Shown here one piece after another: positions 1 to 7,966 of a stretch of DNA of 64,000 nucleotides. The stretch's first letter is position 1. Each line of letters begins with the position of its first letter. Source of the DNA: Alphaproteobacteria bacterium. GTDB taxonomy: Bacteria; Myxococcota_A; UBA796; UBA2385. The notes beneath the pieces were generated by a model. It did no database searches and was not told the origin of the DNA. It was given only the letters and a program-made list of their open reading frames with translations. The stretch spans positions 1 through 64,000 of the forward strand of contig JACKEY010000014.1 in NCBI GenBank assembly GCA_020632755.1, written 5' to 3'. Position numbers and translations under genes: made by a program.

Positions 1-437
1 GAGCGCCCGCAGAAGTCGTGGGTGATGCGCTTGAAGGCGAAGTGGGGATCGTACTGGCCGACCCGGTACCAGGAGTTGCCGTCGCCGACCTGGGGCAGGC
101 ACTCCTGCTCGATCTGTTCGGTGAAGCCCGGCCAGTTGCCGGACTGGATCTCCTCGAGGTTGCTCGCGCCGTCGCCGTCACTGTCCAGGTCCTCGATGGC
201 TGCGAGGGCACCCGGCAGGTCGAGCTCGTACTCGCCGGCTTCGGGCAGGGCGTCCCGCACGGCTTCACCGTAGGGGTTGAAGCTGGGCGGCCCGCCCTCC
301 GAGTGGCACATCACGCAGGACACGCTGCCCGTCGCGCACACCGGAGCGTCCGGGTAGCTGTCGCAGAACAGACCCGGGCCGGACGGCTTGGCGTGGGCCG
401 GCGTCGCGAGCAGCAGGGGGAGGAGGAGCGCGACCAT
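1..437 (-). CDS. Secreted protein with c-type haem motif and Ca-binding loop (partial)
   Basis: Runs off the left edge; 145 codons are visible. The ATG at 437 overlaps the TGA of the upstream gene (437-439) as ATGA, so it is probably translationally coupled to it. The protein starts with a short Sec signal (MVALLLPLLLATPAHA), then a single CVMCH motif near residue 40, which fits covalent haem attachment in the periplasm. A thrombospondin-type-3/EF-hand-like Asp-rich loop (DLDSDGDGASNLEE) follows near residue 80. This CxxCH plus DxDxDG arrangement is common in secreted Myxococcota proteins of unknown role. Only one haem motif is visible, so electron-transfer function is inferred; the missing C-terminus may hold more. 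Confidence 0.7.
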   Translation of the reverse strand, partial: MVALLLPLLLATPAHAKPSGPGLFCDSYPDAPVCATGSVSCVMCHSEGGPPSFNPYGEAVRDALPEAGEYELDLPGALAAIEDLDSDGDGASNLEEIQSGNWPGFTEQIEQECLPQVGDGNSWYRVGQYDPHFAFKRITHDFCGR

Positions 438-1321
438 CAGGGGATGTCCGGGATCTCGGCGCCTTCGGGCAGGCAGAGGCCGATGGAGGAGTAGATGGTG
501 ACGCACTCCTGCTCGACGGGGCAGGTGCTCGCGCCGGGGATGCAGATGAGCGCGCAGACGGGGTGGTCCAGGCCGATGTCGTAGCAGAGGGGGCTCGCCG
601 ACGTGCCGTCGGGGACGGTCGGGCAGGCGCCCGTGTCGCACCACGGCAGGCAGACGCCGACGTCCAGCCCGATGTAGCCGCCGCCGTAGCAGGAGTGCTG
701 GTCGGGACAGTCGGGACCGTCCATCTGCGGGTGGGTGCACATGCCGTAGGGGCCGCTCGACCCGCGGTCGGGACCCGCGCACAGGAAGCCGGACCCACCG
801 TCGTCGCCGTCGTCGCCGGTGGCCCGGCACTCGAGGGTGGACGGGCACTCGTCGCCGTCCGCGGGCACCAGCACGCCGGGGCTGTCGCCCTCGGACGCGA
901 CCTGGTCTTCGCTGCAGGTCCGGGCGCAGCGGCCGTTGGACAGGCAGACGGTGTCGAAGCCCATGTCGCCGCCGTCGGTCAGGTCGCACTCGCTGCCGTC
1001 GCCGCCGGGGGTGCAGGGGGGCGCGCAGTAGCGGGTGGCGTGCCCGGGCACCTCGGTGCAGGCGCTGCCGGGCTCGCACTGCCCGTCGCTGATGCAGGGG
1101 GCGTAGTCGGGGCCGACGTAGGACTCGGCCAGGTCGTCGCCGCCGTCGGTGTCCCCGCCGTCGGTGTCGCCGCCGTCGGTCGCCGTGCCGGCGTCGGTGT
1201 CCCCACCGTCGGCGCCAGTCGCGCCGCCGCTGTCGACGACCGCATCGTCCGATCCGTCGGTGCCGCTGTCGGCCGGCTTGTCACCGCAGGCCAGCAGCAT
1301 CGTCAGCGCGAGCAGGAGCAT
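437..1321 (-). CDS. Cys-rich lipoprotein with Asp/Gly/Thr-rich linker
   Basis: 294 aa. I chose the ATG at 1321 rather than an upstream in-frame start because it begins a clean lipoprotein signal (MLLLALTMLLACGD, lipobox LLAC, Cys at residue 12). A low-complexity DGGDTDGG-type linker of about 45 residues follows, as in many Myxococcota surface lipoproteins. The rest is a Cys-rich region (more than 20 Cys) with spaced CxxDG/GxC patterns suggesting small disulfide-bonded modules. It is the first gene of a two-gene unit with the haem-motif protein (ATGA overlap). No catalytic motif is recognisable; a surface or adhesive role is only a guess. Confidence 0.75.
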   Translation of the reverse strand: MLLLALTMLLACGDKPADSGTDGSDDAVVDSGGATGADGGDTDAGTATDGGDTDGGDTDGGDDLAESYVGPDYAPCISDGQCEPGSACTEVPGHATRYCAPPCTPGGDGSECDLTDGGDMGFDTVCLSNGRCARTCSEDQVASEGDSPGVLVPADGDECPSTLECRATGDDGDDGGSGFLCAGPDRGSSGPYGMCTHPQMDGPDCPDQHSCYGGGYIGLDVGVCLPWCDTGACPTVPDGTSASPLCYDIGLDHPVCALICIPGASTCPVEQECVTIYSSIGLCLPEGAEIPDIP

Positions 1322-1566
1322 TCGGGGTCCCGTCCAGTGGTCTGCCTGCGGGGCCGGGCGACGGCGACGAACGCTCCGGACGACGGGGGCCGCTTCTCCC
1401 CGCAAGAGGCCAGTGTAGACCAGCCCTCCCGCATCGCAACGCCGGCGTCGGGCCGTGGGCTGTCAGGTCGGTGTGAAGATGGCCGCGCGCCGTGGGACGA
1501 TGGGCCCGCCGCCGCAGGGACCGTCCCCTTGGGTTCCCGGGTCTGGTGCCCAGGGATACGACCAAG
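1322..1566. promoter_or_regulatory. Divergent intergenic region
   Basis: 245 bases between two divergently transcribed lipoprotein genes, so it should hold promoters for both. I see no convincing -35/-10 pair, operator palindrome or small ORF. Confidence 0.3.
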
Positions 1567-3441
1567 ATGATGCTCCTCCCGATCCTGCTCGCCGCCTGCG
1601 GACCCGACCGCGCGGAACCTCCTCCTCCGCCGATCCTGCTGCCGGTGGAAGACGTGGGCGTGCCCGCCGTCTCGCCCCCCGAGCCGCCCGCGCCTCCCCC
1701 CGTGCCGGCCAAGGTGGACGACCCGGACGACAGCCTGGTCGCCTCCATCGCCACCGCCGCGCCGCCGACCCCCGAGCGGGCCGCCGACTACAGCGCCCTG
1801 CGCGAGAAGTCCGTCGTCGAGCTGCAGCAGTGGCGCGAGTCCCAGACCCTGCACCTCGACGCCGCAGGCGCCGTCACGGACGCCGCCCACGCCGATCTGA
1901 CCGTCACCTTCATGGACCTGAACCCGTGGGTGCACGCCTGGTTCATCGTCCAGCTGCAGCACGCCGACGGCCGGGCCACGACCTGGCACCTCGAGAACCA
2001 CGACCCCGCCCACGTGCGGGTGTGGCTCGATCCTCAACACCCCTCGGGCCTGGTCCTGTCGGTCGACGGCGAGCCCGAGCCCTGTCCGCTGTGGCCGGGC
2101 CCGCTGCAGACCGCCAAGGCCAGCGGCCGCACCTACGCGCCCTTGTGCGACGGGCGCCTGTCCCTGCGCAACCCCGCCGAGGGCCGCCGCTCCGCGAAGG
2201 AGTGGGGCGCCGACTTCCTGCGCGACAACGTCTGGGGCGGCGAGAAGATCACCACGCTCGTCCGGGACACCGTCTACAAGGACAGCGAGCTGGCCACCAG
2301 CGAGCTGGTCGACGGCCCGACCGAGCCCGTCGCCGAGACCCGCCCGAACGCCCCCCGGGCGCCCGCCATCGCACCCGATGTCGTCGGCCAGCAGCTGGTG
2401 CCCGTCAACCTGGGGCTGCCCCTGGTCGGCGCCGACGCCGGCACCGTCGAGATCGGCCACTGGTACCCCGTCGAGCACAGCCGGGGCCTCTACGTCACGG
2501 CGCTGCAGCCCCGCTACATCGACCCGGCCATCTGGGCGGACTGGGGGGCCGCCGTGCAGCCCCTCGATGACGTCGAGAACAGCGCGCTCGCCTACTTCGT
2601 GGCCTTCGACCTGCGGCAGCACGAGCTGCGCTTCGACGTGGGCACCGACCACCCGCGGGTCGGCTGGTCCGAGCGCGTCCTGCCCTCGATCCGCGACAAC
2701 CGGCTGCCGGGCCCCGACGGCTTCGACAAGATCGGCCCCCTCGTCCGGACCGGCCAGGTCAACCCCGCCAGCATGGACCGGCTGGTCGCCACCTTCACCG
2801 GCGGCTTCAAGCGCAGCCACGGCGCCTTCAAGGCCGGCGACCTCGCCCTGGTCGAGCAGGGCAGCCACTACGGCTGGATCGAGCACGGCGTCGTCGAGAG
2901 CCGCCCGCGGCCGGGCCTGGTCACCGTCGTCGTCGACATCGACGGTACCGTCGACCTTCGCGTCTGGTCCCACGAAGACGACGCCGACCTGTGGCGCATC
3001 GTGCACCTGCGCCAGAACGGGGTGCCGCTCTTGACCGCCGACGGCCGGCCCGGCGACCTGGTCAACCGCTGGAGCATGGGCAACTGGTCGGGCAGCGTCG
3101 AAGGCAAGCTGCGGTCCGTGCGCGGCAGCCTGTGCGTGCAGCCGGGCGTCGACGGCAGCCCGGACTTCTTGATCTACGGCTACTTCAGCAGCGCCACGCC
3201 GTCGGCCCAGGCCCGCGTGCTGGCCGGGCTGCACTGCGGCGTCGCGATGCTCACCGACATGAACGCCCTCGAGCACACCTACCTGAGCATCCACGACTTC
3301 CACGGTGGGGACTACACCGTCCACCACCTGATCCGCGGCATGGAGGTCCTCGACAAGGAGCGCCAGGGCGTCTACCTGCCGCGCTTCGTGGGCCTGGCCG
3401 ACAACCGCGACTTCTTCACCGTGCTGCGGAGGTCCCCATGA
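1567..3441 (+). CDS. Large lipoprotein, possible phosphodiester-glycosidase-like domain
   Basis: 624 aa. The start is one of two consecutive ATG codons at 1567/1570, giving a lipoprotein signal MMLLPILLAACGPD (lipobox LAAC) followed by a Pro-rich linker. The bulk has no family I can name securely. The C-terminal third (VATFTGGFKRSHGAF near residue 405, then VAMLTDMNALEHTYL near residue 565) is arranged like phosphodiester glycosidase (NAGPA) domains, where a Gly-Gly-Phe segment is followed by a late Ala-Leu-Asn segment. This is weak similarity judged by eye. The stop codon overlaps the next gene by four bases (ATGA at 3438), so it is co-transcribed with the FGE-domain protein. Confidence 0.7.
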   Translation: MMLLPILLAACGPDRAEPPPPPILLPVEDVGVPAVSPPEPPAPPPVPAKVDDPDDSLVASIATAAPPTPERAADYSALREKSVVELQQWRESQTLHLDAAGAVTDAAHADLTVTFMDLNPWVHAWFIVQLQHADGRATTWHLENHDPAHVRVWLDPQHPSGLVLSVDGEPEPCPLWPGPLQTAKASGRTYAPLCDGRLSLRNPAEGRRSAKEWGADFLRDNVWGGEKITTLVRDTVYKDSELATSELVDGPTEPVAETRPNAPRAPAIAPDVVGQQLVPVNLGLPLVGADAGTVEIGHWYPVEHSRGLYVTALQPRYIDPAIWADWGAAVQPLDDVENSALAYFVAFDLRQHELRFDVGTDHPRVGWSERVLPSIRDNRLPGPDGFDKIGPLVRTGQVNPASMDRLVATFTGGFKRSHGAFKAGDLALVEQGSHYGWIEHGVVESRPRPGLVTVVVDIDGTVDLRVWSHEDDADLWRIVHLRQNGVPLLTADGRPGDLVNRWSMGNWSGSVEGKLRSVRGSLCVQPGVDGSPDFLIYGYFSSATPSAQARVLAGLHCGVAMLTDMNALEHTYLSIHDFHGGDYTVHHLIRGMEVLDKERQGVYLPRFVGLADNRDFFTVLRRSP

Positions 3442-4463
3442 TCTGGCTGCTCTGTCTGCCGCTGTGGGCGGCAGGTCCGGTCGAGGCGCCCCGTCCGGGG
3501 GCCGAGGAGGCGGCGGCCAACCCGTCGCGAGAGGCCGACAACGCCGCGTGGATCGAGCAGGTCGTCCAGGCGCGGCACCTGACCGCCGAGCAGGCGGCTG
3601 CGCTGCAGGCCATCGTCGCCGACAGCCAGTTCCTGGGGAGGGGCAACCCCGACGTCACGAGGCGCCCGCTCACGCCGGAACAGTGCCGCGAGCGCGCCGG
3701 CGACGCCTGGACCCCCGTGCCGGGCGCGGTCGAGAAGTGCGGCGATCCGAACATGGTGCCGCTCTACGACCCGGCGACCCAGACCTGGCAGGACGCCACC
3801 ACCTGCATCGACCGCTTCGAGTTCCCGAACCTGCCCTGCGAGTACCCGGTGGTCTGGGTGCGGGCGTCCGAGGCCCAGGAGATCTGCAAGGCGGTCGGCA
3901 AGCGCCTGTGCGATGCCCACGAGTGGGAGGGCGGCTGCCAGGGCGCACTCGGCGAGCCCGACTACCGCTACGACCTGGCCAGCGGCCGCTCGACCATCGA
4001 CGCGGTCAAGGCCATGCGCAGTGCCCACAACCGCGCGCACGCGGCCGACAAGCGCTGGTCCTACGGCGACCACTTCCAGACCGGGGTGTGCGCCCAGGAC
4101 AGCACCAAGACCGCGGGCTGCACGGGCGGGTCCTGGGCCGGCTGCGGCAGCAACCACTACCCGGCCGGCAGCTTCCCCAGCTGCCAGAGCCCGCTCGGCG
4201 TGGCCGACATCAACGGCAACGCCGCCGAGCACATGAACCTGCCGCTGGCCCCCGACCAGCGGGCCAGCGCCGGCGACAAGCTGGGCGTCACCGAGATGAA
4301 GGGCTCGTGGTTCATCTGGGACCGCTTCCAGGCCCACGAGGACTGGTGCGAGTGGCGGGCCCCCTTCTGGCACGGGGGCCGTGTGATGGACCCGGACAGC
4401 CACCGCAACTACCACCTCGGCTTCCGCTGCTGCGCGGATCTGTCCTCTTCCCCTGCACCTTGA
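3438..4463 (+). CDS. Secreted FGE-sulfatase-domain (SUMF1-like) protein
   Basis: 341 aa, ATG overlapping the previous stop (ATGA). A short Sec signal (MIWLLCLPLWAAG) is followed by a helical linker and then an FGE-fold domain over roughly residues 115-335. Signature elements are CIDRFEFPN, a W/V-rich strand, VGKRLCDAHEWEGGCQG, DINGNAAEHMNLP and a final HLGFRCC. Classical formylglycine-generating enzymes oxidise a sulfatase Cys using two active-site Cys; this one has about a dozen Cys, so it may be disulfide-rich and structural rather than catalytic. No sulfatase gene is nearby. Substrate unknown; the domain call is firm, the enzymatic role is not. Confidence 0.8.
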   Translation: MIWLLCLPLWAAGPVEAPRPGAEEAAANPSREADNAAWIEQVVQARHLTAEQAAALQAIVADSQFLGRGNPDVTRRPLTPEQCRERAGDAWTPVPGAVEKCGDPNMVPLYDPATQTWQDATTCIDRFEFPNLPCEYPVVWVRASEAQEICKAVGKRLCDAHEWEGGCQGALGEPDYRYDLASGRSTIDAVKAMRSAHNRAHAADKRWSYGDHFQTGVCAQDSTKTAGCTGGSWAGCGSNHYPAGSFPSCQSPLGVADINGNAAEHMNLPLAPDQRASAGDKLGVTEMKGSWFIWDRFQAHEDWCEWRAPFWHGGRVMDPDSHRNYHLGFRCCADLSSSPAP

Positions 4464-4503
4464 CGGGGCGTAGAGTCGGGCTCCTCGCCACGGATCCCCT
4501 CGC

Positions 4504-5385
4504 ATGCCCCGCCTCTCCCGCCGCACGCTCCTCGGTTCCGGACTCGGCCTCGCCGCCCTCACCACCCTCCCCGGCACCGCCCACGCATCGGTGGGAAGGA
4601 CCTGCGCCTGCGGGCCGGCCCTGCCGCTCGGTGAGCGGGCGATCGGCGCACCCACCGGCAGCGCCTTCGCCCGCCAGGTCACGGCCCTCTCCGACCACGA
4701 GCGCTACGCCGCCGCGGTGGAACAGGTGCTGGCCGGCAACGTGCCCGCCTTCCTGCGGCCCCTGACGCCCGTCGTCCTCGACGCCCCCGACGACCACCTC
4801 GGCCCGCGCCAGGCCACCGTCTTCGTCACCCCCGACTACGTCAGCATCGGCAGCCAGCGCGACTTCCTGCGGGTGCCCCTCGACCTGGACGGCGCCGCCC
4901 ACGTCGCCGACGCCCTCGAGCTGGCCCTGCCGACCCCGCGCATCGTCGACGCCGTCTACCGCGCGGCCGCCACCCGGCTCGAGCCCGCACCCATGCCGCC
5001 GACCGCGGCCATGCGGTCGATGCCCTACGTGGTCGAGCACCAGCGCCTGGTCGAAGCCGAGCGCGGCAGCCTGCCCATCCTGCCGCTGCTGGCGGGCCAC
5101 AAGAAGGACCTGGTCCTGACCAACCGCCTGCGCGACATGCCGGATCGGGTCGCCATCTACGGCTGGCACCGCACCAGCGGCGAGCCGATCCAGCCGCTGT
5201 CGCTCGTCCACGGCCACGGCTACGCCGACTACAGCCACGGCGTGCGGCTGGTCCACCGCATGGTGCTCGTCGACGGCCAGGCCATGGACTACTTCGACGC
5301 CCTGGCCGACCACACCGTCGCCCCGCTGCTCACGCGCGAGGGCCGGCTGGACGGCGCCCAGGAGCTCCTGCAGCGCTACGGCTGA
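4504..5385 (+). CDS. Tat-exported protein of unknown function
   Basis: 293 aa. The N-terminus is a twin-arginine signal (LSRRTLLGSG, hydrophobic stretch, then AHA cleavage site near residue 27), so the protein is exported folded, perhaps with a cofactor. The mature part has no domain I recognise. A His-rich stretch near residues 220-255 (YGWHRTSGEP, VHGHGYADYSHG) suggests metal or carbohydrate contact, but this is inference. It sits 40 bases after the FGE-domain gene and three bases before the hydrolase gene, so all may be one transcript. Confidence 0.75.
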   Translation: MPRLSRRTLLGSGLGLAALTTLPGTAHASVGRTCACGPALPLGERAIGAPTGSAFARQVTALSDHERYAAAVEQVLAGNVPAFLRPLTPVVLDAPDDHLGPRQATVFVTPDYVSIGSQRDFLRVPLDLDGAAHVADALELALPTPRIVDAVYRAAATRLEPAPMPPTAAMRSMPYVVEHQRLVEAERGSLPILPLLAGHKKDLVLTNRLRDMPDRVAIYGWHRTSGEPIQPLSLVHGHGYADYSHGVRLVHRMVLVDGQAMDYFDALADHTVAPLLTREGRLDGAQELLQRYG

Positions 5386-5388
5386 GCC

Positions 5389-6171
5389 GTGGACGCGCTC
5401 ACCGACTTCGACCGCCGGGACTTCACGGCCGAGGTGCCCGGTGTCGGGGCCGTCACGCGCGCGGTCTACGCCGCGGGCAGCGGCCCCGGCGTGCTGGTCG
5501 TGCACGAGGTGCCCGGCATCACCCCGCCGGTCGCCGACTTCGGCCGCCGCGTGCGCGACGCCGGGTTCACCGTCTGGATGCCGTCGCTGTTCGGCACGCC
5601 CGGGCGCGACTTCTCCGGGTCCTACAGCGTCGGGCAGATCGGCCGCGCCTGCATCGCCCGCGAGTTCGCCGTGCTGGCCGACCACCGCAGCTCGCCCATC
5701 ACCGCCTGGCTGCGGGCGGCGGCCCGGGCCCTGCACCAGGCCGCCGGCGGGCCCGGCGTAGGCGCCGTCGGCATGTGCCTGACCGGCAACTTCGCCCTGG
5801 CCCTGATGGTCGACCCCTGGGTGCGCGCCCCCGTCCTGTCCCAGCCGTCGCTGCCCTTCTGGCCCCGCGACGGGCTGCACCTGTCCGACGCCGACCTCGA
5901 CACCGTCAAGGCCGGCGACACGCCGCTGCTCGGCCTGCGGTTCACCCACGACGTCATGTGCCCGGGCGCCCGCTTCGCCCGCCTGCGCCGCGAGCTGGGC
6001 GAGCGCTTCGAGGCCATCGAGATCGACAGCGGCCCCGGCAACGCCGACGGCATCCCGATCACCGCCCACAGCGTGCTCACCCTGGACCTGGTCGACCGCG
6101 AGGGCCACCCGACCAAGGCGGCCCTGGACCGGACGCTCGGGTTCTTCCGGGAGCGGTTGAGGGGGGCGTGA
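5389..6171 (+). CDS. Dienelactone hydrolase family protein
   Basis: 260 aa, GTG start three bases after the preceding stop. It is an alpha/beta hydrolase of the dienelactone hydrolase family: VLVVHEVPG (the family's Glu near residue 40), a nucleophile elbow GMCLTG with Cys130 in the nucleophile position as in true dienelactone hydrolases, and a late ITAHSVLT supplying the His. The family opens cyclic lactone/enol esters in the cytoplasm; the actual substrate cannot be told. No other aromatic-degradation genes are nearby, so an aromatic catabolic role is not supported by context. Confidence 0.88.
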   Translation: MDALTDFDRRDFTAEVPGVGAVTRAVYAAGSGPGVLVVHEVPGITPPVADFGRRVRDAGFTVWMPSLFGTPGRDFSGSYSVGQIGRACIAREFAVLADHRSSPITAWLRAAARALHQAAGGPGVGAVGMCLTGNFALALMVDPWVRAPVLSQPSLPFWPRDGLHLSDADLDTVKAGDTPLLGLRFTHDVMCPGARFARLRRELGERFEAIEIDSGPGNADGIPITAHSVLTLDLVDREGHPTKAALDRTLGFFRERLRGA

Positions 6172-6188
6172 GCTGCCGTTGACGCAGC

Positions 6189-6221
6189 GCGGCCCCGTCC
6201 GGGAGGGCCGGACAGGGCCGC
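6189..6221. terminator. Bidirectional hairpin between convergent genes
   Basis: A 14-bp stem with one mismatch (arms 6189-6202 and 6208-6221) around the 5-base loop GAGGG. It lies between the stop of the dienelactone hydrolase gene and the stop of the convergent M23 lipoprotein gene. There is no U-tract, so it is a candidate factor-assisted or stem-only terminator for both strands. Confidence 0.6.
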
Positions 6222-6235
6222 TTCGATCCGGCAGG

Positions 6236-7846
6236 CTACAGGTCGCAGGTCCGGTACTCGTTCCCCGACTTGTACCAGGTGCACTGCAGCGGGCTGTGGC
6301 GTGCGTCCGGGAACGGGAAGTTGATCGTGCTCCCGTAGATGGACGAGCTCGAAGACCGGGCGAGGTGGAGGTGATCGCCGCAGCCATTGCGGTCGCCCAG
6401 CGTCGCGCCCGTGCCGCCCTGCTCTCCGAGGAGGCACCCTCGGTAGGCAGTGGTGCCCGTGGAGTCGGGCGTGACCGTTCCGTAGCCCATGTGGCTGTAG
6501 GACGTGTACTTGCCGTCGCGGTGCAGCAGGATGACGTAGTTGCCGTAGTCGGAGGTACAGCCGCTGGAGTAGAGCCGACAGGTAGTGCCGTCGGCATCGT
6601 CGGCGTGTGGGTCGTCGAGGGAGTTGCACGTCACCGTCTTCACGGCGGTCACGACGGAGCCCTTCCCGGCGGCCAGGATGGCCTCGGTCGAGGCGATGGA
6701 CTGCATGTCGATCGCGTAGCCGAGGGACCCTCGATGGCTGTAGAGCCGGCAGGCCGTGGAGTAGCTCTCGCCCATCTGCGTCACGTTCAGGACCTTGCCG
6801 CCGTTCTTCGGCATCGGCATCTTGAAGCTCGGGGTGGACGTCGACGACCCCACGGTCATGACCGTTCCATCTTCGAGGACCCAAGCCAGGTCGGTGCCGG
6901 CGGGCGTGTCGATGCGGACCAGCGCCCCGTCGTCAGTGAGCGCCTCGACGCGGTAGGCGCCGTCGATGGTGGCCAGGACCTCTCCGCCGGCGTCTTGCAC
7001 CTCCAGCTTGCGGGTGCCGAGGATGTCGTCGCCGACCAGGCGTGCGCCGCTGCGCCAGCCGAGCTCGAAGGGCTGCTCGCCGTTCTCGCTCTCGCTCAGC
7101 GGCCGGCGGTCGCCGACGACCGGCAGCGGCGTCCGCACCTTCGCGATGGAGTCGCCGGGGGCGACGGGCAGGCTCTCGGCGTAGACCTCGCGGGTCGCGT
7201 GCCGCTCGCCGGGCAGCCGCAGCGGTTCGCCGGCCACCAGGAACTCGACCCGGCTGCCGTCGGTGGAGAAGGAGATGTACTCCGCGACCACGTCGTCGCC
7301 GACCAGCACCTCGACCTCACCAGTACGCACGTCGACCTCGGCGAGCCCGTACACACCCTCCATCTCGGCGTAGGTGTAGTACAGGATGCCGGGCTCGGTC
7401 GGCGACCAGACCTGGTGCAGGGCGAACTGGCCGGGCCGGTCGATCTGCCAGGTCTCGCCGGTCTGCTCGTCGTAGACATAGAGGTCGCCGCTGGGGACGG
7501 ACTCGTCGAAGAGCGCGGAGATCTGGCGGGCGGGGATCGGCTCGCGCCACTGCAGCCCGGTCGTGTCGCTGCCCAGGTCGAGGGTGTGGCCCACCGACCA
7601 CCTGCCGGACTGGTCATGGCCGCTGTAGGACAGGGTCGCGAGGGGGTAGGTCGCCGACTTCACCTCCGGCACGGGCTTGCTCAGGTCGACCTCGAGCGGC
7701 TGCCCGTCCAGCGCCAGCCCGATCGGCCTGTGGTGCTGGTCGCTGACGAGCGGCGTGCTCGTCGGTGGTCCCGAGTCGGGCGTGGTGGGCTCACAGGCGG
7801 TGACGACGACGGCCAGGGCAATCCCGGCGGTTCGTGTGCTCATCAT
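6236..7846 (-). CDS. Lipoprotein with beta-propeller-like region and M23 peptidase domain
   Basis: 536 aa. Two consecutive ATG codons (7846/7843) give a lipoprotein signal MMSTRTAGIALAVVVTACEP (lipobox VTAC); a GGAG lies about 10 bases upstream. Residues about 60-300 look like repeated beta strands of the TolB/WD40-like type. The C-terminal third is an M23 (LytM) domain: HRGSLGYAIDM with His371 and Asp380, then YTSYSHMG, then DHLHLAR with His492 and His494. These are the expected Zn ligands and catalytic His of peptidoglycan endopeptidases. A cell-envelope peptidoglycan hydrolase or regulator role follows from the family; its partner is unknown. Confidence 0.85.
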   Translation of the reverse strand: MMSTRTAGIALAVVVTACEPTTPDSGPPTSTPLVSDQHHRPIGLALDGQPLEVDLSKPVPEVKSATYPLATLSYSGHDQSGRWSVGHTLDLGSDTTGLQWREPIPARQISALFDESVPSGDLYVYDEQTGETWQIDRPGQFALHQVWSPTEPGILYYTYAEMEGVYGLAEVDVRTGEVEVLVGDDVVAEYISFSTDGSRVEFLVAGEPLRLPGERHATREVYAESLPVAPGDSIAKVRTPLPVVGDRRPLSESENGEQPFELGWRSGARLVGDDILGTRKLEVQDAGGEVLATIDGAYRVEALTDDGALVRIDTPAGTDLAWVLEDGTVMTVGSSTSTPSFKMPMPKNGGKVLNVTQMGESYSTACRLYSHRGSLGYAIDMQSIASTEAILAAGKGSVVTAVKTVTCNSLDDPHADDADGTTCRLYSSGCTSDYGNYVILLHRDGKYTSYSHMGYGTVTPDSTGTTAYRGCLLGEQGGTGATLGDRNGCGDHLHLARSSSSSIYGSTINFPFPDARHSPLQCTWYKSGNEYRTCDL

Positions 7847-7966
7847 GTTGGCGCTCCGGTTGGGGGAATCCTGCACCCGGTTCAGATGCAGGCCCCTACT
7901 CAACATCATTCATGATTTGCTTTGGTTGCCGAACACTGAACGTCACTCGTGCACTTGAGCAACAAA
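7847..7966. promoter_or_regulatory. AT-richer divergent promoter region
   Basis: About 120 bases between two divergent genes. Positions 7895-7935 are markedly AT-richer than anything nearby (CATCATTCATGATTTGC) and contain a short palindrome ATCATtcATGAT. This is the best promoter/operator candidate in the first 10 kb, but I cannot assign exact boxes. Confidence 0.4.
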